NCBI GenBank assembly: GCA_965602945.1 | Contig: CBFDBC010000024.1 | Location: 1 to 24,166 of the forward strand | Origin: JAUXEH01 sp965602945 | GTDB lineage: Bacteria > Acidobacteriota > Aminicenantia > Aminicenantales > Aminicenantaceae | Direction: 5' to 3' | Length of the DNA: 24,166 bases | Shown here: piece after piece, positions 7,116-13,641 of the stretch | How the letters are laid out: each line of letters starts with the position of its first letter | Numbering within the stretch: position 1 is the first letter of the stretch | The notes under the pieces: model-generated | Told to the model about the DNA's origin: nothing | The model's database searches: none | Seen by the model: only the letters and a program-made list of their open reading frames with translations | Position numbers and translations under genes: made by a program

Positions 7116-8006
7116 TTACTTGATGCCGAAATTGGAGGCGGCACCGGCCATCCAACCGGGGGGATCGGAAGCGCCGCGTGTAAAGGCGATCTCCGGACGG
7201 TACTCGAAATGCACGCAGTCGAACCGGATCCAGTCCCCTCCCCAAAAAAAGCCGTTCCGTTTGAACGCGTTCATGACGGCGGCAGGCGGGCTCCAGCGTT
7301 CTTCCTTCGGGATGCGGTACCAGTACCGCTTATAGGTTCGGCTCCACATCCAGTTGGCGTGCTGTTTGTTGTATGACTCGGGGATAAGATCCAGGGCCAG
7401 CCCGTAGGCATGAAAGCTCAGGGTCCGGGATCCCTTGACGTTTTTACGGTGGAAGGAGTAGATGATGGACAGGTCCCGGATAAAGTTACGCACCTCAGGG
7501 TCTGAACCCGCGGCGGCATAGATCTCCCGCTCGACCTGCCTCAGGGCATGGGCGGCGACCCGGTTGATGTTTACCTCGTGATTCAGGAAGGTGAACCTGA
7601 TGCAGTGTTTCCTAACCTGTCCCTCGGTGCGGCCGAACATGGCATAGAGCATGTCGCGTGAGCGGGGCAGCCGACTTCCTCGGGGCAGCTTGTCCACCGG
7701 GCCGGTCCGGTCATACTCGGTGAACAGGGAATCGTAGCGGTGGCTGTTGCGCAGGTTCCGTTCCGAAAGCAGGCGCCCGTCCCGATAATAGATCCAAGTC
7801 TTGTCTACCAGGAAGGCCACATCGCCGTCCCGAACCTCGATCCGCTGGATGTAATCCCCGTAGGATTCCCAGATGGTGGTGACTTCCTGGAACGCACGGG
7901 GGTCGGGGAGGATGTCGAGGACACTTCCCCAATCCACCGGAACAGAGTCCGCCCCGCCGAGCAGGGCGCTCAGAAAGAGGACAAGGATCCAGGTCGTCTT
8001 TTTCAT
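7116..8006 (-). CDS. Exported M15-family peptidase (VanY/DD-carboxypeptidase-like)
   Basis: Probable periplasmic zinc peptidase acting on peptidoglycan stem peptides. From the ATG chosen here the protein has 296 aa and a clean signal peptide (MKKTTWILVLFLSALLGGA). The catalytic domain is C-terminal: SFHAYGLALDL supplies zinc ligands His199 and Asp206, and DCVHFEY supplies His266, the SxHxxGxAxD...HxE signature of M15 (VanY, CwlK and relatives). The N-terminal 150 residues have no recognised domain. The frame is also open upstream to a GTG at 8045, but that would bury the signal peptide behind 13 residues and would overlap an extended -10 element, so I reject it. Substrate preference (D-Ala-D-Ala or L-Ala-D-Glu) cannot be told. 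Confidence 0.85.
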   Translation of the reverse strand: MKKTTWILVLFLSALLGGADSVPVDWGSVLDILPDPRAFQEVTTIWESYGDYIQRIEVRDGDVAFLVDKTWIYYRDGRLLSERNLRNSHRYDSLFTEYDRTGPVDKLPRGSRLPRSRDMLYAMFGRTEGQVRKHCIRFTFLNHEVNINRVAAHALRQVEREIYAAAGSDPEVRNFIRDLSIIYSFHRKNVKGSRTLSFHAYGLALDLIPESYNKQHANWMWSRTYKRYWYRIPKEERWSPPAAVMNAFKRNGFFWGGDWIRFDCVHFEYRPEIAFTRGASDPPGWMAGAASNFGIK

Positions 8007-8028
8007 TCTTCCCGCAGTGAAAGCCGGT

Positions 8029-8037
8029 ATTCTAACA
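8029..8037 (-). promoter_or_regulatory. Extended -10 promoter for the M15 peptidase gene
   Basis: On the minus strand TGTTAGAAT matches the extended -10 pattern TGn-TAnnnT (TAGAAT is 5 of 6). No good -35 is visible, as is usual for extended -10 promoters. A start near 8022 would leave a leader of about 15 bases before the ATG at 8006, which supports that start codon. Confidence 0.45.
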
Positions 8038-8129
8038 CAAATCACAGGACGGGGCTATTTTTTCATCCTGGGAAAACGGCGGGATCCACACCGACTCCTT
8101 CAGTTTATTGGACGCAGAGGCCCAGTGGG

Positions 8130-8522
8130 CTATTTCTCGATCTTGACTCCTTCCATTTCCATACCCATGCCCAGTGCGATGCACTTGACGACCTTGCCGG
8201 CTTCATCTTTTTTAAATTCCAACTCCATGAACGAGCCGTCCGGAGCATTTATCTCGAACTTGAGTTCATTACCCTCGACCGGATCCAGCTCCGCAGCCTC
8301 CTGTCCTTCGGGGCCGCCCCAAAGGCCGCCGTTTTCCACCCAGAAGGAAACCAGCATGACCTGACCTTCCATGTCGAACTCATAGTCTCCCAGAAGCGGC
8401 GCATACTTTTTCTTGAGCGCTTCATCGCTCTCCTGCGCCATCACAGCGAGCCCGCCGACCGTTACGATCAAAGCCAAGACGGTACCAACCGAAAACACAC
8501 GACGAAATGTTGTTTGGACCAC
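8130..8522 (-). CDS. Small exported protein, DUF3471-like
   Basis: 130-aa protein with a signal peptide (FRRVFSVGTVLALIVTVGGLA, cleavage after AVMA, then QES). The mature part, about 100 residues, has the strand pattern of the DUF3471/lipocalin-like fold (YAPLLGDYEF, LVSFWVENGGLWG, AAELDPVEGNELKFEI, GSFMELEFKKDEAGKVVKCIAL, GVKIEK). That fold is often appended to exported beta-lactamase-like enzymes but is free-standing here. Two GTG codons compete as start. AGGAGG (8533-8528) overlaps the first and sits 5 bases before the second, so the second (8522) is chosen. No catalytic residues are recognisable; a ligand-binding role is a guess. Confidence 0.7.
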   Translation of the reverse strand: MVQTTFRRVFSVGTVLALIVTVGGLAVMAQESDEALKKKYAPLLGDYEFDMEGQVMLVSFWVENGGLWGGPEGQEAAELDPVEGNELKFEINAPDGSFMELEFKKDEAGKVVKCIALGMGMEMEGVKIEK

Positions 8523-8527
8523 GTTCA

Positions 8528-8533
8528 CCTCCT
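8528..8533 (-). promoter_or_regulatory. Ribosome binding site that decides the start of the DUF3471-like gene
   Basis: AGGAGG on the minus strand lies 5 bases upstream of GTG at 8522. The alternative GTG (8528-8526) shares a base with the site itself and cannot use it, so the downstream GTG is favoured. Confidence 0.65.
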
Positions 8534-8668
8534 AATCCAATCCATTTTTGGCAGTGCTGATCTGCATCGACACAACACATGCCCAATTCTATGTCTTACT
8601 CATTCGATGCTCGTTAACAAGCTTATAAACGTAAAACTGGGGAAAAAGTTCCGGTACGAGCGCCGCGC

Positions 8669-8911
8669 TCATGGCTCAAAGGGAGATTTACCCCAGATCC
8701 GGTCCTCACTCAACCGGAAGATATCCTCCACTCGAGTACCAAAAGCCCTGGCCAGGCGGAGCGCCAGGAGAACGGAGGGGATATCCCGGCCGTTTTCGAT
8801 AGCGTTTATGGTCTTGCGCGTCACGCCCACCTCATACGCAAGGTGTTCCTGCGTCCAGTCCTTCCTGGCCCTTTCGACCTTTATTAAGTTGTCCACAGGC
8901 CCATCCGGCAT
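8669..8911 (-). CDS. XRE-family helix-turn-helix regulator
   Basis: 80-aa regulator consisting of one HTH_3 domain: IKVERARKDWTQEHLAYEVGV (helices 1-2), TRKTINAIENG (recognition helix) and PSVLLALRLARAFGTRVEDIF, close to the short YgzD-type XRE proteins that pair with membrane proteins. I choose ATG at 8911 because GGAGG lies 7 bases before it. The frame is open to a TTG at 8998, but that codon is part of a TTGACA promoter-like hexamer, and the extra 29 residues would merely translate a DNA repeat. The upstream neighbour is a six-TM protein of unknown function on the same strand, 90 bases away. That gap holds three phased repeats that may be its operator. Confidence 0.85.
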   Translation of the reverse strand: MPDGPVDNLIKVERARKDWTQEHLAYEVGVTRKTINAIENGRDIPSVLLALRLARAFGTRVEDIFRLSEDRIWGKSPFEP

Positions 8912-8931
8912 GGCTTTTCCTCCCTTTATTG

Positions 8932-8980
8932 TAACCTTTTTTTCTCTTTTTATAACCTTATCAACTCTATTGGTAACCTT
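8932..8980. repeat. Three identical heptamers at exact 21-bp spacing
   Basis: TAACCTT occurs at 8932-8938, 8953-8959 and 8974-8980, with starts 21 bases apart, i.e. two helical turns, so all copies face the same side of the DNA. The array lies 21 bases upstream of the XRE start codon, between it and the membrane-protein stop. Such phasing is typical of cooperative regulator binding. The XRE protein or an unknown activator is a plausible ligand. Confidence 0.6.
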
Positions 8981-8995
8981 TAAGTTGCTTTTTGT

Positions 8996-9001
8996 CAAGC
9001 C
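8996..9001 (-). promoter_or_regulatory. Possible -35 (TTG start of the rejected XRE extension) upstream of the XRE gene
   Basis: Just before the membrane-protein stop the minus strand reads TTGACA beginning at 8998. With a 17-base spacer the -10 position is TACCAA, which is poor (3 of 6) and overlaps the first heptamer. An activator-dependent internal promoter for the XRE gene is possible but weakly supported. The interval given covers the region of the hexamer start. Confidence 0.25.
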
Positions 9002-9655
9002 TCAGTAGTACCAGCCCAGGAAGCCGAATGCGATCACATTCATCAGGATGGCGGTCAAATAGATCAGGCTTACGGCTATGATCCTGCTCCGGGTTTTCTT
9101 CATGCCGAGGACCAGGATCACGGCCACATAGAAGTGGAAATATCCGACCAGGAAGATCAGCCAGACTCCGCCGAAGGACCGGTTCCAGAACGGGTATTCC
9201 CAGACCAAGTGACCGCCCAGGTTGAGGATACACTCCACAAACACACAAAAGGCCGCATACCCGATGGCCCAGAACCAGCGGTTGGGAAGGCCCAGGATCT
9301 TTTCCTGCTTATCCGGAGACAGCGTGTTGTAGTAGATGATCCCCGCGATGGCGAACATGAACATGATCTCGATGTTCCAGCCCACCATGGTACGCAGCGC
9401 GGTTTTGCCGGGCACGGTCCAGAATGCGGACCTCTCCGTAATGGTGAAGACCCACCCGTTCCAGGTCTCGTTGAAAAAGTCCATCCCGAAGATCGTAAGA
9501 CCGGCGAAGATCGCATCCCAGTTCCCCGAAACCCGGGCCTTTCTCATCTCGCTGGTGTAGATGTAAAACACAATGGCCAGCAGAGGGATCACATACCACT
9601 CCAACATGGTAAAATCGCGCATGCCCTGCAGGGCCAACCTGGATGCTTCTGTCAT
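9002..9655 (-). CDS. Integral membrane protein of unknown function, about six TMs
   Basis: 217-aa hydrophobic protein. Predicted segments: WYVIPLLAIVFYIYTS (about 20-35), IFAGLTIFGMDFF (48-62), IEIMFMFAIAGIIYY (95-109), WFWAIGYAAFCVFVECIL (126-144), FLVGYFHFYVAVILVLGM (165-185) and VSLIYLTAILMNVIAFGFLGWYY (193-217). Acidic residues inside membrane segments (D59, E63, E96 region) and the repeated Trp/Asn (FNETWNGW, GWNIEIM) suggest a functional polar site. I do not recognise the family. AGGAGG lies 8 bases before the ATG. The Nudix gene ends 23 bases upstream and an XRE regulator follows, so it is probably in the CYTH-Nudix transcript with a locally regulated downstream regulator. Confidence 0.75.
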   Translation of the reverse strand: MTEASRLALQGMRDFTMLEWYVIPLLAIVFYIYTSEMRKARVSGNWDAIFAGLTIFGMDFFNETWNGWVFTITERSAFWTVPGKTALRTMVGWNIEIMFMFAIAGIIYYNTLSPDKQEKILGLPNRWFWAIGYAAFCVFVECILNLGGHLVWEYPFWNRSFGGVWLIFLVGYFHFYVAVILVLGMKKTRSRIIAVSLIYLTAILMNVIAFGFLGWYY

Positions 9656-9678
9656 GACGAATGCCTCCTTAACATAAC

Positions 9679-10134
9679 CTAGCCCGGCCCGGAATCAAGC
9701 AGATCCGGAACCAGGAGGATGAGCCGTCTGAGCCCCTCCTGGTCCACGAGTTCCGCCGCCTCCGCGACACTCACCCATCTTCGCTCCCGAAAAAAGGCCT
9801 CCGGCCATTCCGCCAGCTCCTCCTCCACCTCCATCATGTAAACCCGGACATGGCAGGTGCCTCCCCATTTATCGTATTCATACTCCCCCATGGGCTGCGG
9901 CCGCACTCGCCCGCGTATCCCGGCTTCCTCCCAGGCCTCCCGGGCCGCAGACTCCGGGGCGGTCATGTGCGGTTCGATGATGCCTTTGGGGACCACCCAG
10001 TGTTTTTTCCGGCGGGAAGTGACGAGCAGGAGGCGCAGTGCGTCCTCTTCGAACCGGAAGGGGATGGCGGCCGACTGGTTGAACCTCCAGTCCCGGTCGG
10101 CCGGATTTGGGGCCTTGCCCTCGATATCCGTCAC
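9679..10134 (-). CDS. Nudix hydrolase, DIPP-like
   Basis: 151-aa Nudix enzyme that cleaves a nucleoside or inositol diphosphate linked to another moiety. The Nudix box runs from Gly51 (KGIIEPHMTAPESAAR) to REAWEEAGI (residues 65-73). The catalytic REUxEExGU core is intact, but the first Glu of the consensus Gx5E is Met57. Some diphosphoinositol/Ap6A-type relatives share that variation. WVVPKG precedes the box as in DIPP-like members. The start is GTG within a GTGA overlap with the CYTH stop, so translation is coupled. The neighbouring CYTH triphosphatase, HD hydrolase and PPK1 make a polyphosphate- or alarmone-related substrate attractive; that is inference. Confidence 0.88.
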   Translation of the reverse strand: MTDIEGKAPNPADRDWRFNQSAAIPFRFEEDALRLLLVTSRRKKHWVVPKGIIEPHMTAPESAAREAWEEAGIRGRVRPQPMGEYEYDKWGGTCHVRVYMMEVEEELAEWPEAFFRERRWVSVAEAAELVDQEGLRRLILLVPDLLDSGPG

Positions 10135-10601
10135 GGCCCGCCCCCCGGCCTGCCGTGCAGGGCCAGGCTCTTGTTTTTGAAGCGCTCGTCATCCGTAACC
10201 TCTGCCCCGAACCAATCCGGTGGAGAAAAGGCTCGCGCCTCTTCTTCAGAAGAAAACTCCACCTCCGCCAGGCAGAGGCCGCTCAATGCCCCCTGGAAGA
10301 TGTCCAGCTCTATGGTCACGTCTTCGTGGTCGACCAGATGCCGTGTCTTTTCCACTCTTGTCCCTTCCGTCAAGGGCCAGAGCCTTTCGAACTGCCGTTC
10401 ATCGAGCTCGATCTCTACTTCCGACCGGGCGAGACCGGTCCCCTGTTTTACAGTCAAGAAATAACGCCCTCCCCTGTCGCGCAGCCGTATCTCTTGAGTT
10501 GCACCCGCCATCAAGTATCCCTGGCGGATCTCGGCTGAAGAATGGAGCACCAATTCATCCGGTTTTTCAGGGATGAGAAACTTGCGTTCGATCTCCCGCA
10601 T
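10131..10601 (-). CDS. CYTH-domain triphosphatase (TTM family)
   Basis: 156-aa protein comprising one CYTH / triphosphate tunnel metalloenzyme domain. The N-terminal ExExK signature is REIERKF (Glu3, Glu5, Lys7). Tunnel strands follow in family order: EIRLRDRGGRYFLTVKQG, RSEVEIELDERQF, KTRHLV, VTIELDIFQG, LCLAEVEF, and the C-terminal EVTDDERFKNKSLA. Bacterial relatives hydrolyse inorganic tripolyphosphate or other triphosphates. I choose ATG at 10601 rather than GTG at 10610, since it puts ExExK right at the N-terminus as in homologues; neither has a strong ribosome site. It overlaps the Nudix gene by four bases and diverges from HD/PPK1 genes. A role in trimming polyphosphate-derived tripolyphosphate is a fair inference. 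Confidence 0.88.
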   Translation of the reverse strand: MREIERKFLIPEKPDELVLHSSAEIRQGYLMAGATQEIRLRDRGGRYFLTVKQGTGLARSEVEIELDERQFERLWPLTEGTRVEKTRHLVDHEDVTIELDIFQGALSGLCLAEVEFSSEEEARAFSPPDWFGAEVTDDERFKNKSLALHGRPGGGP

Positions 10602-10953
10602 CTTATCCACAAGTGAATCTTAATTTATGTAAAGGTAATTTACCACAGGACCCCTGTTTTAAGCCACGGGAATCTCTACATCGCCAGCATTTACAAGACT
10701 ATGCCGACAGAAATGAGACAGTCGGCAAACTGAAACGTCAGCCCGGTAATTTTTCCCAGCGAGAAAAATTCCCTAATTCCTCGGCTCGCTCTCCTCTTCG
10801 AGGAACCATGCCCGCTCGCCTCCGGACGGCTTCCTTATCAGTTTGCCCGACTGATCCACTAAGCAATGGATAGACACGGTTTTGGAAACGCCTCCGGCCG
10901 AGGGAAAAATATGCCTCTCATTGTGAGACCCTTTTGATTATAATAGCATCGGA
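10602..10953. repeat. Non-coding divergent spacer rich in inverted repeats
   Basis: 352 bases without a credible gene. Perfect or near-perfect complementary arms: GGTAA/TTACC (10634-10644); ACAGG/CCTGT (10645-10657, abutting the first); TGCCGAC/GTCGGCA (10702-10708, 10721-10727); CAGTCGGCAAACTGA with TCAGTTTGCCCGACTG (10719-10733, 10838-10853, one bulged base); AATTTTTC/GAAAAATT (10748-10755, 10763-10770); ATTTTTCCC/GGGAAAAAT (10749-10757, 10902-10910); AGCGAG/CTCGCT (10758-10763, 10785-10790); TCCTC/GAGGA (10792-10804). Several arms compete for the same partner, allowing alternative folds. A 9-bp direct repeat CGCCTCCGG occurs at 10817 and 10889. It separates CYTH/Nudix from HD/PPK1 and may be a structured RNA, a multi-site control region, or a decayed mobile repeat. 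Confidence 0.55.
10939..10944 (+). promoter_or_regulatory. Consensus -10 hexamer directly before the HD gene
   Basis: A perfect TATAAT lies 9 bases upstream of the HD gene's ATG; the matching -35 position is poor. If used, transcription would begin about 2-3 bases before the ATG, giving an almost leaderless mRNA. That fits the lack of a clear ribosome site there. Confidence 0.4.
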
Positions 10954-11388
10954 ATGGCAGACTTGGACAAGGCACTGCAGATCGCATGCACCGCACACCA
11001 TGGCCAGAAAGACCGTTATGGGGAGCCTTTCATACTCCATCCCCTTCGTGTCATGATGCGCTGTGAACCAGAGGCCGAGAAGATCGTCGCCCTCCTTCAC
11101 GACGTTGTGGAAAGAAGCGACCGGTCTTTTGATGACCTGCTCGGTGAAGGATTCGTGGAAGCCATCGTCGCGGCGGTCGAGCGCCTGACCAAACGGGAGG
11201 GAGAGCCTTACCTCGACACCATCGCCCGCGCCCGAGGGAACATCCTGGCAAGAGCGGTCAAGCGGGCCGACCTGCAGGACCACATCGACGTCATCGCCGC
11301 CAGAGAACCGGAAGATGACTCAGCTGAGCGGCTGGAACGCTACCGGCAGGCCATGCAGGCCCTGCTCGAGAATGAGAAGCTTCCTTGA
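10954..11388 (+). CDS. Short HD-domain hydrolase, RelA/SpoT (MESH1)-like
   Basis: 144-aa protein matching the hydrolase half of RelA/SpoT: ALQIACTAHHGQKDRYGEPF, ILHPLRVM (His29), LLHDVVE (His49, Asp50, Glu53) and KRADLQDH (Asp106). These residues match the manganese-binding and catalytic set of (p)ppGpp 3'-pyrophosphohydrolases. Two positions depart from the Rel pattern: the Asp usually following Glu in HDVxED is Arg54, and the Asn of ADxxxN is His110. The substrate may therefore be another nucleotide. There is no synthetase or TGS domain. The only in-frame start after the upstream stop is this ATG; no clear ribosome site, possibly leaderless. Followed 114 bases later by ppk, which has its own promoter. 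Confidence 0.8.
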   Translation: MADLDKALQIACTAHHGQKDRYGEPFILHPLRVMMRCEPEAEKIVALLHDVVERSDRSFDDLLGEGFVEAIVAAVERLTKREGEPYLDTIARARGNILARAVKRADLQDHIDVIAAREPEDDSAERLERYRQAMQALLENEKLP

Positions 11389-11408
11389 TTCCGTGTGGGC
11401 GAGTAAAA

Positions 11409-11436
11409 TTGACATTTGTGCCCGGGCTGGTATAGT
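11409..11436 (+). promoter_or_regulatory. Promoter of ppk
   Basis: Perfect -35 TTGACA (11409-11414), 16-base spacer, -10 TATAGT (11431-11436, 5 of 6). The predicted start is near 11443, leaving a leader of about 60 bases before the GTG at 11503. One of the strongest promoter matches in the window. Confidence 0.65.
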
Positions 11437-11502
11437 GAAACCCCATAACTGGCCGACATAGGGGCCGATTGACTCTTTTGGTTTCAATTTGGGTATGGAT
11501 CC

Positions 11503-13641
11503 GTGAAAAAGTTCACCAACAAGGAGATCTCCTGGCTTTCCTTCAACGACCGCGTGCTCCAAGAGGCGGCCAATCCGGACGTGCCGCTTCTGGAACGCGT
11601 CAAGTTCCTGGGGATCTTTTCATCCAACCTGGATGAATTCTTCCGGGTGCGGGTGGCCACGCTCAACCGCCTGGCAAAGCTGGGCAAACCCGCTAAAAAG
11701 CTTATCGGACACGATCCCAAGACGGTCCTCAAACAGATACAAAAGATCGAGATCAAACGACATGAAACCTTCAACACGGTATACCAGCAGATCCTGAAGG
11801 ACCTGTCCCGGGAGAACATCCACATCGTCGATGAGACCGAACTGGGCCGGGGCCAGGAACAGTTCGTGGGAGCCTATTTCACGGAGAAGGTCAGGCCGCG
11901 GCTCATGCCGGTCATGATCGACCAGGCACACAAATTCCCGGATCTGCAGGACCGGTCCATCTACCTGGCGGTAGATCTTTCCGTAACCGACCAACCTGAA
12001 AAGCAGAAATACGCCCTGATCGAGATCCCCACCGACGCCCTCCCCCGGTTCATCATGCTTCCCAACTATCGTAACCGAAGGTGCATTATCCTTCTCGACG
12101 ATGTCATCCGGTTCGGCCTGGCCGATATATTCTCCATCTTTCCCTTCGACCACATCGCCGCCTACACCATCAAGCTCACACGCGATGCAGAACTCGACAT
12201 CGAAGACGACCTGTCCGAGAGCTACCTCAAAAAGATCTCGAGCAGCCTCAAGAAACGTGAGGAAGGGGTGCCGGTACGGTTCATCTATGACGCACAGATC
12301 CCCGGGGATCTGTTGAGCTTTATCAAAGAGAAGCTCCATCTCGGGCCTGACGACACCCTGGTCCCCGGAGGGAGATACCACAATTTCAAGGATTTCATGG
12401 ACTTTCCGGATCTGGGGCTCAACCATCTTAAATACGAACCCATCGCCTTCCTGCCGCATCACGCCATCGATCCGGAGCGCAGCATTTTCAGGGCCATGAG
12501 GAAGAAGGACACCCTGCTCCACTATCCCTATCACACCTTTCAATATGTCCTCGACCTGCTTCGCCACGCCTCCATCGATCCCAGGGTCCGGTCCATCAAG
12601 ATCACGCTCTACCGCGTGGCGAAGAATTCCAGTGTCGTGTCCGCCCTCATCAACGCGGTCCGCAACGGCAAGAAAGTGACAGTCAACATGGAACTGCAGG
12701 CCCGCTTCGACGAAGAGGCCAATATCTACTGGGCCAACAAGCTCGAGGAGGAGGGGGCCCGGGTGAGCTTCGGTGTGCCGGGGCTCAAGGTCCACTGCAA
12801 ACTCTGCCTGATCACCCGGGAAGAGAAAAACGGCCCCATGCGCTACGGGATCATCGGCACAGGGAATTTCAACGAGGACACCGCCAGGATATACAGCGAC
12901 CACCACATCTTCACGACCGATAAACGCCTGACCCGAGAAATCGACAAGGTCTTCGACTTCTTCGCCAACAACTACAACGTCCCCAAATTCAAGCACCTTG
13001 TGGTCTCTCCTTTCGATACCCGGAAGATGTTGATGAAACACATCAGGAACGAGATCAAAAACAAACTCGACGGGAAAGACGCCTATATCATCATCAAGAT
13101 GAACAACCTGGCGGATGCGGCCATCACACAGAAATTGTATGAGGCGAGTGAGGCGGGTGTCCCGGTGCTCCTTTTTGTGCGCAGCATGTTCTCCCTGATC
13201 CCCGGGATCGACGGCCTGAGCGGCAACATCCGGGCATTCAGCATCGTGGACAAGTTCCTGGAGCACTCCCGGATTCTGTTGTTCTGCAGCGGCGGTGCAG
13301 ACAAGATGTACATCACCTCTGCGGACCTGATGCCGAGGAACCTGGACCGCCGTGTCGAGGTGACCTGCCCTGTTTACGATCCCGATCTCAAGCAGGAGCT
13401 GCGCACATTCCTGAGGCTCCAGCTCGAGGACAATGTCAAAACCCGGATCCTCGATAAGGATCTGACGAATTTCTACGCTCCCTCCGGTGGAGAAAAGAGG
13501 TCGCGGGTGCAGTGGAGCATGTACGATTATCTGAAGAAGATCTCGGTATTTCCACGACCAACTTCTGTGGAAGCGACAAAAGACGCACAAAAGCCCCTGC
13601 CCGAACCAGACGGCGAGGGAAAAGACAGTGGCCAAACTTAA
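11503..13641 (+). CDS. ppk1: Polyphosphate kinase 1
   Basis: Catalyses reversible transfer of the ATP gamma-phosphate to inorganic polyphosphate. At 712 aa it is full length and aligns end to end with E. coli PPK: NKEISWLSFNDRVLQEA at the N-terminus, SSNLDEFFRVR, VPGGRYHNFKDFMDFP, YYPYHTF-like HYPYHTFQYVLDLLRHAS, then two PLD-like domains. The phosphohistidine equivalent (E. coli His435) is His431 in GLKVHCKL; Arg371, Arg401 and His588 match E. coli Arg375, Arg405 and His592. In RYGIIGTGNFNE, Ile450 stands where E. coli has His454. The start is GTG, since the frame has a stop 11 codons upstream and no other start; the ribosome site is weak. A small cysteine-rich gene overlaps its 3' end. Confidence 0.96.
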   Translation: MKKFTNKEISWLSFNDRVLQEAANPDVPLLERVKFLGIFSSNLDEFFRVRVATLNRLAKLGKPAKKLIGHDPKTVLKQIQKIEIKRHETFNTVYQQILKDLSRENIHIVDETELGRGQEQFVGAYFTEKVRPRLMPVMIDQAHKFPDLQDRSIYLAVDLSVTDQPEKQKYALIEIPTDALPRFIMLPNYRNRRCIILLDDVIRFGLADIFSIFPFDHIAAYTIKLTRDAELDIEDDLSESYLKKISSSLKKREEGVPVRFIYDAQIPGDLLSFIKEKLHLGPDDTLVPGGRYHNFKDFMDFPDLGLNHLKYEPIAFLPHHAIDPERSIFRAMRKKDTLLHYPYHTFQYVLDLLRHASIDPRVRSIKITLYRVAKNSSVVSALINAVRNGKKVTVNMELQARFDEEANIYWANKLEEEGARVSFGVPGLKVHCKLCLITREEKNGPMRYGIIGTGNFNEDTARIYSDHHIFTTDKRLTREIDKVFDFFANNYNVPKFKHLVVSPFDTRKMLMKHIRNEIKNKLDGKDAYIIIKMNNLADAAITQKLYEASEAGVPVLLFVRSMFSLIPGIDGLSGNIRAFSIVDKFLEHSRILLFCSGGADKMYITSADLMPRNLDRRVEVTCPVYDPDLKQELRTFLRLQLEDNVKTRILDKDLTNFYAPSGGEKRSRVQWSMYDYLKKISVFPRPTSVEATKDAQKPLPEPDGEGKDSGQT

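Noticed and set aside
8007..8045. GTG start 13 codons upstream for the M15 peptidase
   Set aside because: It would place charged residues before the signal peptide and overlaps an extended -10 promoter.
8118..8132. GCCCA-G-TGGGC as terminator of the DUF3471-like gene
   Set aside because: The single-base centre leaves only a 4-bp stem with 3-base loop, and no T-run follows on the minus strand.
8658..8670. GAGCGC-C-GCGCTC at the XRE stop as an intrinsic terminator
   Set aside because: The palindrome has a one-base centre and the T-run on the minus strand is about ten bases away, so terminator function is unconvincing.
8912..8998. N-terminal extension of the XRE protein from a TTG start
   Set aside because: The TTG belongs to a TTGACA-like element, no ribosome site precedes it, and the added residues only translate the 21-bp DNA repeats. 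GGAGG is well placed for the ATG at 8911.
11495..11506. Three-codon upstream frame (MDP, stop) overlapping the ppk GTG
   Set aside because: Too short to interpret and no ribosome site; likely chance.
12781..12800. Possible loss of the PPK1 autophosphorylation histidine
   Set aside because: Alignment by residue count puts E. coli His435 at His431 in GLKVHCKL, which is intact; only the His454 position is changed.
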